Shown piece after piece: positions 37,898 through 47,335 of a stretch of 64,000 nt of DNA (position 1 is the stretch's first letter; each line of letters opens with the position of its first letter). The notes below the pieces were generated by a model, which saw only the letters and a list, made by a program, of their open reading frames with translations, had not been told where the DNA came from and did not search any database. Source of the stretch: Franconibacter pulveris DSM 19144 (GTDB lineage Bacteria > Pseudomonadota > Gammaproteobacteria > Enterobacterales > Enterobacteriaceae). The translations under genes were made by a program, and so were the position numbers. The stretch spans positions 331,077 to 395,076 of the forward strand of contig KK211223.1 in assembly GCA_000621185.1 (NCBI GenBank). Reading direction: 5' to 3'.

Positions 37898-39037
37898 ATG
37901 GATAGTAGTCGAAAGCTTAATGCATCGCTTTATCGAAAAACGCGGAAGCTTTTGTCTTCCCCCGGGCTTTTTTTTCGCGATTATTTTAATCGCAAATATC
38001 CTTTGGTATTAAATGAAATAAGATGCTCGATTGGAGAGGAAGCCATTCTTATTGAAAATGATCTGAATATAGAGCGTAAAATTCAGGTCGATTTGCCAAT
38101 AGATGTGGTATTCACGTGGGTAAATGATAAAGATCCAGTCTGGAAAGAAAAGTTCTATTATCATCAGCGACATCTGCATGGAGATGGCACGCAGTATGAT
38201 TTTGACCCGGCTCGCTATAACAATAATAATGAAATAATTTTTGCCATTAATAGCGTTATTACATTTATGCCTTGGGTAAGGAGAGTTTTTATCGTCACCG
38301 ATAATCAAATTCCTGAGGCGCTTGATGTTTCTGAAAAGGTAAAAGTTATCGATCACCGGGATATTATCTCAAAAGAATTGTTACCCACTTTTAATTCACA
38401 TGTTATCGAGGCGCATTTACATAATATTCCAGGGCTTGCCGAACATTTTATCTATTTTAATGACGATGTTTTCGTTGCACGTCCATTGCCGGCGAGCCAT
38501 TTTTTCAAAGGAAATGGCCATGCTTCATTATTTTTAGCAGATAAAAGCCTTAGTGCAATGGCGCGCAAAGGGATAAATACACCTACTCTCTCTGCTTCAT
38601 GCAAAGCGGTAGAGTTACTTATGGCTCGCTACGGGTTGGCCATTGATTCTCCTCTGGTCCATACCTATGTACCGCTACGTAAAAGCATGTTTACTCTCGC
38701 CTGGAAAGAATATGATGATGAGATCGCCGCATTTACTTCATCAAAATTCAGAACTAACAACGATCTTAATCTGGCGACCTTTTTGGTGCCATGGCTGGCG
38801 TACATTAAAGGATTAGCAACGCCGCAGCGGGATATTTGTCATTATTTTAATATTCGCTCGCCCTCTGCCAGAACACATTATGAAGCTTTGCTTAAATCAA
38901 AAATGAACGGTAGTTCACCACACTCTTTTTGTGCTAACGACTTTTCTTCATCGAAGAATGCTTTAGCCAATCATCACGCTTTACTTGAGAAATTTTTAAA
39001 TAGCTATTATGGAAATGGAAAAAAGAAGTATGTTTAA
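37898..39037 (+). CDS. Stealth-family sugar-phosphate transferase
   Basis: Predicted transferase that links sugars by phosphodiester bonds, using a nucleotide-sugar donor and releasing UMP. It has 379 residues. Stealth regions in order: CR1 IDVVFTWVNDKDPVW (about 68-82), CR2 NNEIIFAINSVITFMPWVRRVFIVTDNQIP (about 110-139), CR3 LPTFNSHVIEAHLHNIPGLAEHFIYFNDDVF (about 162-192), CR4 near the C-terminus (NLATFLVPW). An N-terminal RKLLSSPGLFFRD (16-28) is shared with the next protein. Family members include Neisseria and E. coli capsule polymerases. AT-rich relative to the core genes. The sugar is unknown. Confidence 0.9.
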   Translation: MDSSRKLNASLYRKTRKLLSSPGLFFRDYFNRKYPLVLNEIRCSIGEEAILIENDLNIERKIQVDLPIDVVFTWVNDKDPVWKEKFYYHQRHLHGDGTQYDFDPARYNNNNEIIFAINSVITFMPWVRRVFIVTDNQIPEALDVSEKVKVIDHRDIISKELLPTFNSHVIEAHLHNIPGLAEHFIYFNDDVFVARPLPASHFFKGNGHASLFLADKSLSAMARKGINTPTLSASCKAVELLMARYGLAIDSPLVHTYVPLRKSMFTLAWKEYDDEIAAFTSSKFRTNNDLNLATFLVPWLAYIKGLATPQRDICHYFNIRSPSARTHYEALLKSKMNGSSPHSFCANDFSSSKNALANHHALLEKFLNSYYGNGKKKYV

Positions 39038-42000
39038 AGGAAAGCTACGGAAGCTAATTAAAAAACCTGGGCTGTTTTTTAGTGATATGGCCGCCAACCA
39101 ACTGAGAAAGCTTGGTAAAGTCTACGTCAAGAAAGTAGAAGGCCATTATCAATATACCGTCGTCTCTGCAGTGTATAACGTAGGCCGCTATCTGGATGAT
39201 TTTTTTGCCAGTATTGTCAGGCAGAAACTGAATTTCAAAAAGCATATTCATCTGGTGATGGTAGATGACGGCTCAACTGATGATTCTGCTTTCATTATAA
39301 AGAAATGGCAAAAAAAATACCCTGCTAACATTACCTATCTCTACCAGGAGAATGCTGGGCAGTCGTGCGCCAGAAATCTTGGCTTACAGCACGTTAAAAG
39401 TGAGTGGGTGACTTTTATTGATCCGGACGATTTTCTGGATTGCAATTATTTTTATAACGTTGATAATTTTATCAATAATAATAATGACAAAGACATAAAG
39501 CTATTAGGTTGTAATATTATTTTTTATATTGAATCTAAAAATATTTTTAGAGACAATCATCCTTTATCTTATCGTTTTAAAAATGGTAATCATCTTATTT
39601 CGCTCAATACTTTGGAAAAGGAAGTGCAGCTTTCTGCCAGCACGGCGTTTTTCAAAACTGAGGAGATCGCTAGCAATAATTTAATGTTTGATAACCGAGT
39701 TAAACCTAACTTTGAAGATGGCCATTTCATTGCTAATTATCTTTTGAATCTTAAAGACGGTTCTGTAGGTTTTCTGAGGGATAGCAAATATTATTACCGC
39801 AAGCGTGAAGACGGTACTTCTACACTGGATACCTCATGGACCAAACCAGAGCGTTTTCTTAACGTTCCCGAATTTGGCTATCTGGATATGTTGCGAAAGT
39901 TTAAAGAGGCTAAAGGATATGTTCCCGTCTATATTCAGCGAACTGTGCTTTATGAAATGGTATGGTACGTTAAGCATCTGCTCAATCACAGTGAAAAAGC
40001 GGCCTTTTTAAGCCATGCAGAAAAAACAGCGTTCATTAATAAATTAAAAGAAATATTCACCTTTCTTGATAAGAAAGAGATTCTTGATTTCGAGTTGGCA
40101 GGTGCGTGGTTTTTTCACAAGATTGCCATGCTTGCTTTTTTCAAAGAACAACAGCCTGATGCTCAAATTGTTTATATTGAAAAATATGATGCTTTTAAGC
40201 ATATGGCGCAACTTAGGTATTTCACCAAATCTGTAGCACTTGAGCAAATCTCATTGGATGGCCGGGATGTTATCCCGGCTTACGCCAAAACCATTCGCCA
40301 CGATTTTATGGATGAAACATTAATCTTTGAGCGACGTTTATGGGTAGAACTTGGTGATGCTCAAGTAATTAATATTAAAGTTTGTCAGCTGCCTACACGT
40401 CTTTCATTAGGTGGAAAACAGAATAAGGAAGGCATAAAGGTTACTAATATCGTTCAACATTTTGCTAGCCTTAAACCACGTTATGAAACGAAAAAAGAGT
40501 ATCATCAGGCATGGATCTTTATGGATAGGGATACCCAGGCGGATGACAATGCTGAACATCTTTATCGTTATGTGCGCGACAATTATCCTCAACAGAATAT
40601 CTTTTTTGTCTTGCAAAAGTCGTCACACGACTGGTCTCGACTCGAACAGGAAGGTTTTAAACTACTGGAGTTTGGCTCCCAGGAACATAAGCTTGCGCTT
40701 GGGTCCTGTAGTAAAGTTATTAGCTCTCACGCCAATCGCTACGTTACCAATTTGTTGGGCCCTAAGATGTTAGCCGGTAAGCACTACATCTTTTTGCAAC
40801 ATGGCGTAACTAAAGATGATATCTCTGGCTGGCTTAATAGTAAGGAGGATATTAACTGTTTTGTCACTGCATCGCCTTATGAATACCAGTCAATCCATGA
40901 AGATGGCAGCCGCTATTATTACACTAAAAAGGAAGTCGTGCTGACAGGTTTCCCACGCCACGATAAATTGATTGTTAATGATAATAAAGAACGGTTGATA
41001 ATTATTATGCCAACCTGGCGGCAGACTATTGTTGGGCCAGTGGTGGGTGATGGGGAAGAGAGGGCGCTCAACCCATTATTTATGCAAACTCAGTTCGCGC
41101 AGTGCTGGTACAACGTTTTACATTCACCCTTACTGCAAAACTTTGCGGAAAAATATGATTTTAAAGTGGCATTTTTCCCCCATGCTAATATTCAGCCTTA
41201 TTTGTCACAGTTTCAGGTACCTGATTACATCGAAATTATTACCCATGCACAGGGTTCGATTCAGAATCTTTTCAAGCGAGCCTCGCTAATGGTGACCGAC
41301 TACTCGTCAGTCGCATTTGAGATGGCGGTACAAAACAAGCCGGTAATTTATTATCAGTTTGATGCGAAGGAATGTTTTAGCGGTGCGCACATTTATTCGA
41401 AAGGCTATTTTGATTATCGGAAGCATGGCTTTGGCCCGGTAGTGGAATCTGAAAAAGAGCTTTTTAAAGAGCTTAATACCCTCTTGAAAAATAACGCGGT
41501 ACCTTCCGCTAAAATTCTGAAGCGTATCAGCGAAACGTTTCCTTTCCGCGATGGCTTTAACTGTGAACGTACTTATCAGGCTATTGCTTCGCTGGATAAG
41601 CCCTTACCCACTGGCTTCGCAGATGCGGAAATTTATCAGCAATATGCGATGCAGGCTGCAGAGGCCCGCCGCTGGGCGCTTGCAGAACAGCGTTGGCAAG
41701 CTTATCTGACGCTTGCACTTACTCAGGAAGAAGAGGCGCAGGGTTATGCTGGTCTTACAGAAGCTCAGCGCAAGCAAGGCAAACTGATTGATGCACACAA
41801 TACCATCTGTCGGTGGCAGGAGCGGTATCCGAAACAATCCCATCCGGTGTTATTGGCAAGCATGGCGCTGCTGGAAATGGCGGAGCATCACTGGCAGCAG
41901 GCCGCGTTTTACTGGCAAGAGGCAGGTCAGGCGCATGCCGACAATGTCCGTTATTGTTACAGCCTTTATCGTAGTGGTCAGATTTCCGCACTGGAGGCGC

Positions 42001-42815
42001 TATGTAAAAAATCCCAGCCGGTAACGGGTTTCAGCTACGCTCGCTTTTGTTTGCTCCTGGCCAGGAAACAATGGCAAGAAGCGGTTGCATATGTTAAGGA
42101 GCAGGACGTTGATGTCACTTCGCAAGAGAGCCTGGACAACAAGCTTTTGATTACGCTTTCCTACTGCTATCAGCAAATGAATAAGCTAAACGATGCGCAT
42201 CGTTGTCTGGCAACTTACGAGCAATATATTGAAAACGATCCACAGTGCCGCTTAAAAATTGCCCGACTGGCTTTCCTGAGGCAGAACTGGGAAAAAATCA
42301 TTACGCAGTTAAATAAGGCTTGCTCCGATATAACTCACTTGCCAGATGAGCACGTATATTATTATTTCATGGCGCTTCTTCATACAGAAAAATATAGTGA
42401 GATTTATAATGATTATCAAAATCTGAAGAGTGAAATAAAAAACAGTGCCGGCTTAGTGAAAATTTATGCCCAAGCCTGTCTTGCATTAAATAAGGTAGCG
42501 GAAGTGTTTATGCTTTTTGAAAAAACCGATAAGCCAGATGATGAATTTTATCTCATCTATGCCAACGCACTTAAAGATGCTGGCCGTTTTAATCAGGCGC
42601 TGACGGTGATTCGTCACAAGATAAGCCGGTACACCCAAAAAGCGTGGATGTTAAGATGCGAGCTGGCTCAGCTAAGCGAACACTGGGATGAAGCCTATAA
42701 TTGTTGGCTAAGTTTATTACGTCACTATCCACAAAATCTCCCAGAAAATGCCGCTGAGACATTGCAAAGTTTAAAGTTATTAAGCGAGCTTTCATTGAAG
42801 CAATCCGTTGAATAA
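39030..42815 (+). CDS. Multidomain capsule polymerase: GT2 + TagF-like + TPR
   Basis: About 1261 residues. A short N-terminal motif RKLIKKPGLFFSD (7-19) is shared with the preceding Stealth protein. A GT2 domain (about 43-290) carries VVSAVYNVGRYL, DDGSTDD (79-85), ENAGQSCARNLG and DPDD (131-134). A CDP-glycerol glycerophosphotransferase (TagF-like) domain (about 480-860) has QHG with His591, TGFPRHDKL, MPTWR, FPHANIQPY with His718, and VTDYSSVAFEMA (about 755-766). The C-terminal 380 residues are Ala/Gln-rich helical repeats of TPR type. The start at 39030 overlaps the previous stop by 8 nt and has AAAGAAG as SD. Likely alternates glycosyl and polyol-phosphate transfer to build the capsule chain. 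Confidence 0.85.
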   Translation: MFKGKLRKLIKKPGLFFSDMAANQLRKLGKVYVKKVEGHYQYTVVSAVYNVGRYLDDFFASIVRQKLNFKKHIHLVMVDDGSTDDSAFIIKKWQKKYPANITYLYQENAGQSCARNLGLQHVKSEWVTFIDPDDFLDCNYFYNVDNFINNNNDKDIKLLGCNIIFYIESKNIFRDNHPLSYRFKNGNHLISLNTLEKEVQLSASTAFFKTEEIASNNLMFDNRVKPNFEDGHFIANYLLNLKDGSVGFLRDSKYYYRKREDGTSTLDTSWTKPERFLNVPEFGYLDMLRKFKEAKGYVPVYIQRTVLYEMVWYVKHLLNHSEKAAFLSHAEKTAFINKLKEIFTFLDKKEILDFELAGAWFFHKIAMLAFFKEQQPDAQIVYIEKYDAFKHMAQLRYFTKSVALEQISLDGRDVIPAYAKTIRHDFMDETLIFERRLWVELGDAQVINIKVCQLPTRLSLGGKQNKEGIKVTNIVQHFASLKPRYETKKEYHQAWIFMDRDTQADDNAEHLYRYVRDNYPQQNIFFVLQKSSHDWSRLEQEGFKLLEFGSQEHKLALGSCSKVISSHANRYVTNLLGPKMLAGKHYIFLQHGVTKDDISGWLNSKEDINCFVTASPYEYQSIHEDGSRYYYTKKEVVLTGFPRHDKLIVNDNKERLIIIMPTWRQTIVGPVVGDGEERALNPLFMQTQFAQCWYNVLHSPLLQNFAEKYDFKVAFFPHANIQPYLSQFQVPDYIEIITHAQGSIQNLFKRASLMVTDYSSVAFEMAVQNKPVIYYQFDAKECFSGAHIYSKGYFDYRKHGFGPVVESEKELFKELNTLLKNNAVPSAKILKRISETFPFRDGFNCERTYQAIASLDKPLPTGFADAEIYQQYAMQAAEARRWALAEQRWQAYLTLALTQEEEAQGYAGLTEAQRKQGKLIDAHNTICRWQERYPKQSHPVLLASMALLEMAEHHWQQAAFYWQEAGQAHADNVRYCYSLYRSGQISALEALCKKSQPVTGFSYARFCLLLARKQWQEAVAYVKEQDVDVTSQESLDNKLLITLSYCYQQMNKLNDAHRCLATYEQYIENDPQCRLKIARLAFLRQNWEKIITQLNKACSDITHLPDEHVYYYFMALLHTEKYSEIYNDYQNLKSEIKNSAGLVKIYAQACLALNKVAEVFMLFEKTDKPDDEFYLIYANALKDAGRFNQALTVIRHKISRYTQKAWMLRCELAQLSEHWDEAYNCWLSLLRHYPQNLPENAAETLQSLKLLSELSLKQSVE

Positions 42816-42831
42816 AAGTAATGTTATTGTC

Positions 42832-42864
42832 AAAAACAGGCGCTTATTTGCGTCTGTTTTTTTT
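42832..42864 (+). terminator. Intrinsic terminator inside the kps plus-strand operon
   Basis: AAAAACAGGCGC (42832-42843) pairs with GCGTCTGTTTTT (42850-42861), 12 bp with a single G-U, followed by more T residues to 42864. It lies 16 nt after the polymerase stop and before the next gene, whose SD (GAGG) follows at once. RfaH loaded at the ops site might allow read-through. Confidence 0.8.
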
Positions 42865-42875
42865 GAGGGATTGAT

Positions 42876-44099
42876 ATGGTGGAACAAAAAGAAGTAATAA
42901 ACGGAGTTCAGATTAAGTATAAGTATAAGCAAAGAAAATATGATACGCAGCATATAATATTTGTTTTTTGTGGGTTCGGCAGTGCCAGCATGTTTACTTA
43001 TGATTTTGAGAATGCCTTACAGGATTGCCCGGCTCATGTTGTATGGATTAAAGATGACTTTAATGATTGCTGCGCTTATTACCTTTGTCAGAATATGAAC
43101 TACAGTATTGAACAAGCCGTTATTACTTTTATTGAAAGTATGTTGGCGCGTTATGGCCTCGATCGCTCATGTTGTACACTAGCTGGTTTTTCAAAAGGTG
43201 GCACTGCGGCATTGTATTATGGCCTTAAATATCACTTCATAAATATTGTTTCAACTGTACCACAGTTTCATATTGGTAGTTTTGCAAAGCGAGAATGGCC
43301 CCTCGTTTTCAAACACATGGCAGATCCAGAAAATGAAAATTCTATCTTTCTGCTGGATACATTATTGCCCCAGTTGTTACGTGATGATGGTTCTATAGAA
43401 AAAAACATTTATTTATTGACATCCGAGGCGGACTATCAATATGAAAAAGAGATAAAACCTTATCTTGACGGCTTCAGAAAATATCGTAATTTTAACCTGT
43501 TGATGGCTACCTCTCAGTTGATAAGGGAGCATAATCAAGTCACCTCGTATCATGTGCCGCTATTGCTGGGTATTTTTTACTCCTTATCCCAGGGGGCCGT
43601 TCCTCACTATGGTTATTGCGAGCTAATTGCCGATAATACTTTAGTGTCACGTCCGGTAAAGCCGCAGCCTGTCGCTATTTTAAAGAAGATAGCTGTTATG
43701 GATACGTTAATTTTTCCTGAAGGAATAGCTGTGCTTAAAGGGGTAAGTTGCGGTGAATACCAGGATATTGAAATTGATTTAGTATTTAAAAATGAAGGGC
43801 TTGAAGAGGTGTTCCGGATAGCTAAAGCCCATCGTTCCATTTTAACCAGACAGCTATATGAAGAAGGTTTCGTCAATTATGATAAAGGCTGGTTTTGCAC
43901 TGCAAAATTTCAAGGGCTTAATGTACAAGAACTTCCCGCGGGTCGGTATCGTATTCTTTTAGATATCACTTGTCAGGAGCACTATGCCCGTAAAGCGTTA
44001 GAGGTAGATGCAGGCGCAGATAACAAAATACTTGCTTCAAGTGAATCTGTTGACGTGTACAGTCAAAATGGCCATGTTTATTTATGGAAGAAAAGTTAA
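42876..44099 (+). CDS. Alpha/beta-hydrolase-fold capsule protein, possible O-acetyltransferase
   Basis: Unnamed protein of 407 residues. The first 240 residues look like an alpha/beta hydrolase: IIFVFCGFGSAS (oxyanion strand), nucleophile elbow GFSKGG with Ser106, LLTSEADYQ with Asp186 and TSYHVPLL with His226 make a plausible triad. The last 130 residues appear to be a beta-rich domain (DIEIDLVFKNEGL). The layout resembles Asp2-type proteins and the CsaC-like O-acetyltransferases of Neisseria capsules, from memory. It is AT-rich and follows the polymerase gene after a terminator. Acylation of the capsule is the leading idea; a hydrolase role is not excluded. Confidence 0.6.
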   Translation: MVEQKEVINGVQIKYKYKQRKYDTQHIIFVFCGFGSASMFTYDFENALQDCPAHVVWIKDDFNDCCAYYLCQNMNYSIEQAVITFIESMLARYGLDRSCCTLAGFSKGGTAALYYGLKYHFINIVSTVPQFHIGSFAKREWPLVFKHMADPENENSIFLLDTLLPQLLRDDGSIEKNIYLLTSEADYQYEKEIKPYLDGFRKYRNFNLLMATSQLIREHNQVTSYHVPLLLGIFYSLSQGAVPHYGYCELIADNTLVSRPVKPQPVAILKKIAVMDTLIFPEGIAVLKGVSCGEYQDIEIDLVFKNEGLEEVFRIAKAHRSILTRQLYEEGFVNYDKGWFCTAKFQGLNVQELPAGRYRILLDITCQEHYARKALEVDAGADNKILASSESVDVYSQNGHVYLWKKS

Positions 44100-45286
44100 T
44101 AAGGCCAACGTGACTTGCTATAAAAAACCGCATTTATCTGTGTGCTTGTTTTCAAATAAGCGTGAAACTTGCAAAACAGTTCGCCGTCGGGTTTGAAGTC
44201 TGACGTCCAGAACGCGTCCAGGTGCCCCTGAAAGGTTAAGCCGTCTATGTTATACATTGCGCGGCCCATGACCTTCAGGGGTTTTTTATGTACCAACGCA
44301 GAGATACCCGCAGTACTGTTAATAGTCACTACGGCTCTGGCATGATGCAATAACTGCGGCATCGGTAGGTCGTGTACGTAAATTACCTTATCACTAACGC
44401 CGTAAATATCACTGAGCCGTTTAATTAACGGGCCATACATGCGGTGTCCACGATCCATCGGGTGATGCTTGATCACAAGGTGTTCGCGCAGCGGCGCGTT
44501 TTTGGCAAAAGAAGCGATAACCTCTTCAATATACTCCCTTACATCGCCATAGTTACTGTGTTGGCTTACCTGACTGTCGTTATAAACCTGCAGGATTGCC
44601 AGATAATAGTGCTGACTAAGTTCGTTACCTAATCTCTTCAATATTTTACTTTCCAGCAGCCTGTACCACTGTTTCCGCCAGCCGGCACGCCACCAGCAAC
44701 GCGCTTCGTACCAGGGAGAAAAGCATTTGTGGTGCCGGTAATGGGGAAAATCATCACGATGATAGCTGCCCATCAGATAATAAACGGCCGCATGCCAGCA
44801 ACGCCGGAAAGCGGAGGCTTTGATCTCTTCAGCCTGCAAGGGGGGAAGATCGTGCAGATTGCGATAAAACGCGGCATCCCGAGGTAATGAAGACCAGGCG
44901 TTAACGCCATTTTCTTCAAGCGTGATGTAATGTGGTCTGAGATAGCCCTCTTCAAACACCAGAAAACGTACCCCATTTGCCTGCGACCACTGCCTGGCGG
45001 CCTGATGCAGCGGGCGGCAATCGCCAAAGCAAATCACGGTATCAAAACGATATCCCTGCCAGGTTTCTTCCAGCCATTGCGGAAACTCTGCCGCTGTCTT
45101 TCGCCAGGCGTAAGCTTTTACTTTGCGGCAATAAAACTTATCGCCGCCGTTGAAAACAACGTTTACCGCCTGGCGCCCCTGCCTTTCCAGCCACCTGGCA
45201 AGCTCGCTGAAGAAAGGCCCCATAGGTCCCTGCAGCAGTAAATAACGTTGTCCTGCAAGCAGGGTTTTCATGGCGTTGCTGTTCAT
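44096..45286 (-). CDS. kpsS: Capsule poly-Kdo linker transferase KpsS
   Basis: Adds the first beta-Kdo residue to lyso-phosphatidylglycerol, starting the conserved linker of group 2 capsules. The protein has 396 residues. Family features: RYLLLQGPMGPFFSELARWLERQG near the N-terminus, DTVICFGDCRPLHQAARQW, FEEGYLRPHYITLEENGVN, and VIKHHPMDRGHRMY near the C-terminal active site, then VTINSTAGISALVHKKPLKV. It ends the leftward kpsEDCS operon; its stop codon shares TTAA with the stop of the convergent serotype gene. Confidence 0.95.
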   Translation of the reverse strand: MNSNAMKTLLAGQRYLLLQGPMGPFFSELARWLERQGRQAVNVVFNGGDKFYCRKVKAYAWRKTAAEFPQWLEETWQGYRFDTVICFGDCRPLHQAARQWSQANGVRFLVFEEGYLRPHYITLEENGVNAWSSLPRDAAFYRNLHDLPPLQAEEIKASAFRRCWHAAVYYLMGSYHRDDFPHYRHHKCFSPWYEARCWWRAGWRKQWYRLLESKILKRLGNELSQHYYLAILQVYNDSQVSQHSNYGDVREYIEEVIASFAKNAPLREHLVIKHHPMDRGHRMYGPLIKRLSDIYGVSDKVIYVHDLPMPQLLHHARAVVTINSTAGISALVHKKPLKVMGRAMYNIDGLTFQGHLDAFWTSDFKPDGELFCKFHAYLKTSTQINAVFYSKSRWPY

Positions 45287-45301
45287 GCTGGCGTTCCGTT
45301 G

Positions 45302-47323
45302 TTAGCGATGCTTCAGTGAGGTGAGAGCCAGCAGTTCGCGCACCAGGCGCAGATAACGAGCGAGCGGCACCGGTGTAGGGCGCGCCCTGGCAGTAGCGCA
45401 AATCAGATAATCCACCGCGTCCTCAACGGCGATAACCTTTTTGCTGATAGGGTGGATATAGGTGGGGTAGGCGATTAGCGCCTGGTAAACCAGCGCATCG
45501 AGCGTGAGTATTCGGGTGCGCCTGGGAGAGCTAAAAGCATCGGTTGTCAGCCCCCATCCGGCATAGAAAGGCAAACCGTAGCAAAACACCTTTTTGCCGT
45601 GCAGCAGGCCTTCAAAACCACAAAGCGAAGTCATGGTATGGATTTCATTCGCCTGTCGGATGCAGTCGATAATATCCGCCTTTTCGGCGATGACATCCGC
45701 CCAGCGCAACGCTTCCCGCGGCGTGATAAGTCCGGGGCGATGACCGTAAGAAACATCCGGATGCGGTTTATAAACGATGAACGCATCAGGACGGGCCTGA
45801 CGCACGGCGCGTAGCAGCGCCAGGTTAGTCGTGATACCTGGCGCGCCGGTTTGCAGAGAAGCATCGTCTTCAACCTGGCCCGGCACCAGAACGACTGATT
45901 CTCTTTTTGCGTATTCAGGCAGCCGCCACGGCTCGCCGAAATTGTATTTACACAGGCGCGCCTGGGTAAGACGCAGGCGCAGGCGTTTCGCCCGTTGAGC
46001 TTCGCTCTGGTTAAGCTCGCTGTGTTGCAGCAGCGACTCCAGGTCGCTTGGCCTGGTGGCGTCGTAGTAAATGCCTTGTTTATCCAGCACCAGCGAAAGC
46101 GGCGCGTGGAGGTCGCTGCCAAGGCCGACCGAGCGCAGAAAACCATCTTCCATACGCCAGACGGGCATTCGCCTCGCGCTGGCCGCGCTTTCCCATCGCT
46201 GCTCGCCTTTCGTGCCCCAGACCACACAAGCGGTCGTTTGCGGCCTGGCTTTGGTAAAACTCAGCCCGGAAAAAGGCGTTTTTAAAAAAGGCGTCAGAAT
46301 CGCCCGTTTCCACAGGGTTAAGCCCGGCGCCCACAGGTCGCCAGCGCGTGTTGCGCAAAACTGGCGCTGACGTTGCAGATAATCGATGACGTCAAACAAT
46401 GTACCGGGGCGGCCCGTAAGCGGATGGATGTAACGGCTGTAACGTAAGTAGGCGGCTACGAAAAGATGCTCCAGCGGCGCAGGCTGCCGGCGAGCGGCAA
46501 GCGTGGCGGCCTGGGGATGGCGGTCATCCGTCAGGCCCCAACCCGCATACCAGGGTTGTCCAAAGCAAACTACAGGCTTACCGGCAAGCAAAGCCTCAAA
46601 ACCATAGTGCGAAGTCACAACATATACGCGCTGCACATGGCGAAGCAGCGAAAGCGGAGCAACCTCTTCGGCAATAATGCGTACCCGCGGATGCGCCTCG
46701 AGCCCTGTCAGATAGCCTGTTTTTTTACCGCACAGTACATCCGGATGAATTTTTACCCAAACCTTCGCCTGCGGGTTTTCCGCCAGTGCAGCCTCCAGCA
46801 TCCGCCTGAAAGAAAGCGCATCGGCGTTGCCGTAGCGTACGGCCATATCGTTGCGAGTCTGATCGACTACCAGCACCGCTTCTTCGCTATTGTCGGCACG
46901 AAAGGCAGGCGCGTGGTTATATTTCGAAAGCTGATGCTTAAGGATAAGGCTGATAGCTTGCTTCGCCTCGGCGATGCGCAACTGGTTGCCCGTGTTATCC
47001 TGAACTAAGCGCTCAAGCGTGGAAGGACGGCTGGCGTCGTAATAAATTCCCTCTTCATCTACAACCAGCGCAAGCGGCGCTTCACCTGTTACCCCAGGGC
47101 GCAGCGAGCGAATAAACCCATCTTCCAGACGAATGACAGGCAAGTTGGCAAGGCGACTTTTTTTCACAGCCCGTGCTGTGCCTGGTCGATAACCCCATAC
47201 CGCAATGGCATGAATGTCTTTGGGTAAGCGCCTGTATAAACAGAGCTTCCGGCACTCCGTAAGAAGGAAACTGTCGAGATGGGGGATACGCCACATCCCC
47301 CTTGAGTAAATGCCTGTCGCCAT
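45302..47323 (-). CDS. kpsC: Capsule poly-Kdo linker transferase KpsC
   Basis: Dual-domain beta-Kdo transferase that extends the linker with alternating linkages, 673 residues. Two homologous halves are visible: the first begins with [17 protein letters not shown] and [13 protein letters not shown], the second with [26 protein letters not shown]. Each half also has a VKIHPDV- or YKPHPDV-type motif and a [13 protein letters not shown] or [13 protein letters not shown] motif. It is 15 nt from kpsS and 12 nt from kpsD. Retention of KpsC and KpsS means a Kdo-linked lipid anchor. Confidence 0.96.
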   Translation of the reverse strand: MATGIYSRGMWRIPHLDSFLLTECRKLCLYRRLPKDIHAIAVWGYRPGTARAVKKSRLANLPVIRLEDGFIRSLRPGVTGEAPLALVVDEEGIYYDASRPSTLERLVQDNTGNQLRIAEAKQAISLILKHQLSKYNHAPAFRADNSEEAVLVVDQTRNDMAVRYGNADALSFRRMLEAALAENPQAKVWVKIHPDVLCGKKTGYLTGLEAHPRVRIIAEEVAPLSLLRHVQRVYVVTSHYGFEALLAGKPVVCFGQPWYAGWGLTDDRHPQAATLAARRQPAPLEHLFVAAYLRYSRYIHPLTGRPGTLFDVIDYLQRQRQFCATRAGDLWAPGLTLWKRAILTPFLKTPFSGLSFTKARPQTTACVVWGTKGEQRWESAASARRMPVWRMEDGFLRSVGLGSDLHAPLSLVLDKQGIYYDATRPSDLESLLQHSELNQSEAQRAKRLRLRLTQARLCKYNFGEPWRLPEYAKRESVVLVPGQVEDDASLQTGAPGITTNLALLRAVRQARPDAFIVYKPHPDVSYGHRPGLITPREALRWADVIAEKADIIDCIRQANEIHTMTSLCGFEGLLHGKKVFCYGLPFYAGWGLTTDAFSSPRRTRILTLDALVYQALIAYPTYIHPISKKVIAVEDAVDYLICATARARPTPVPLARYLRLVRELLALTSLKHR

Positions 47324-47335
47324 AAACGTATCTGA

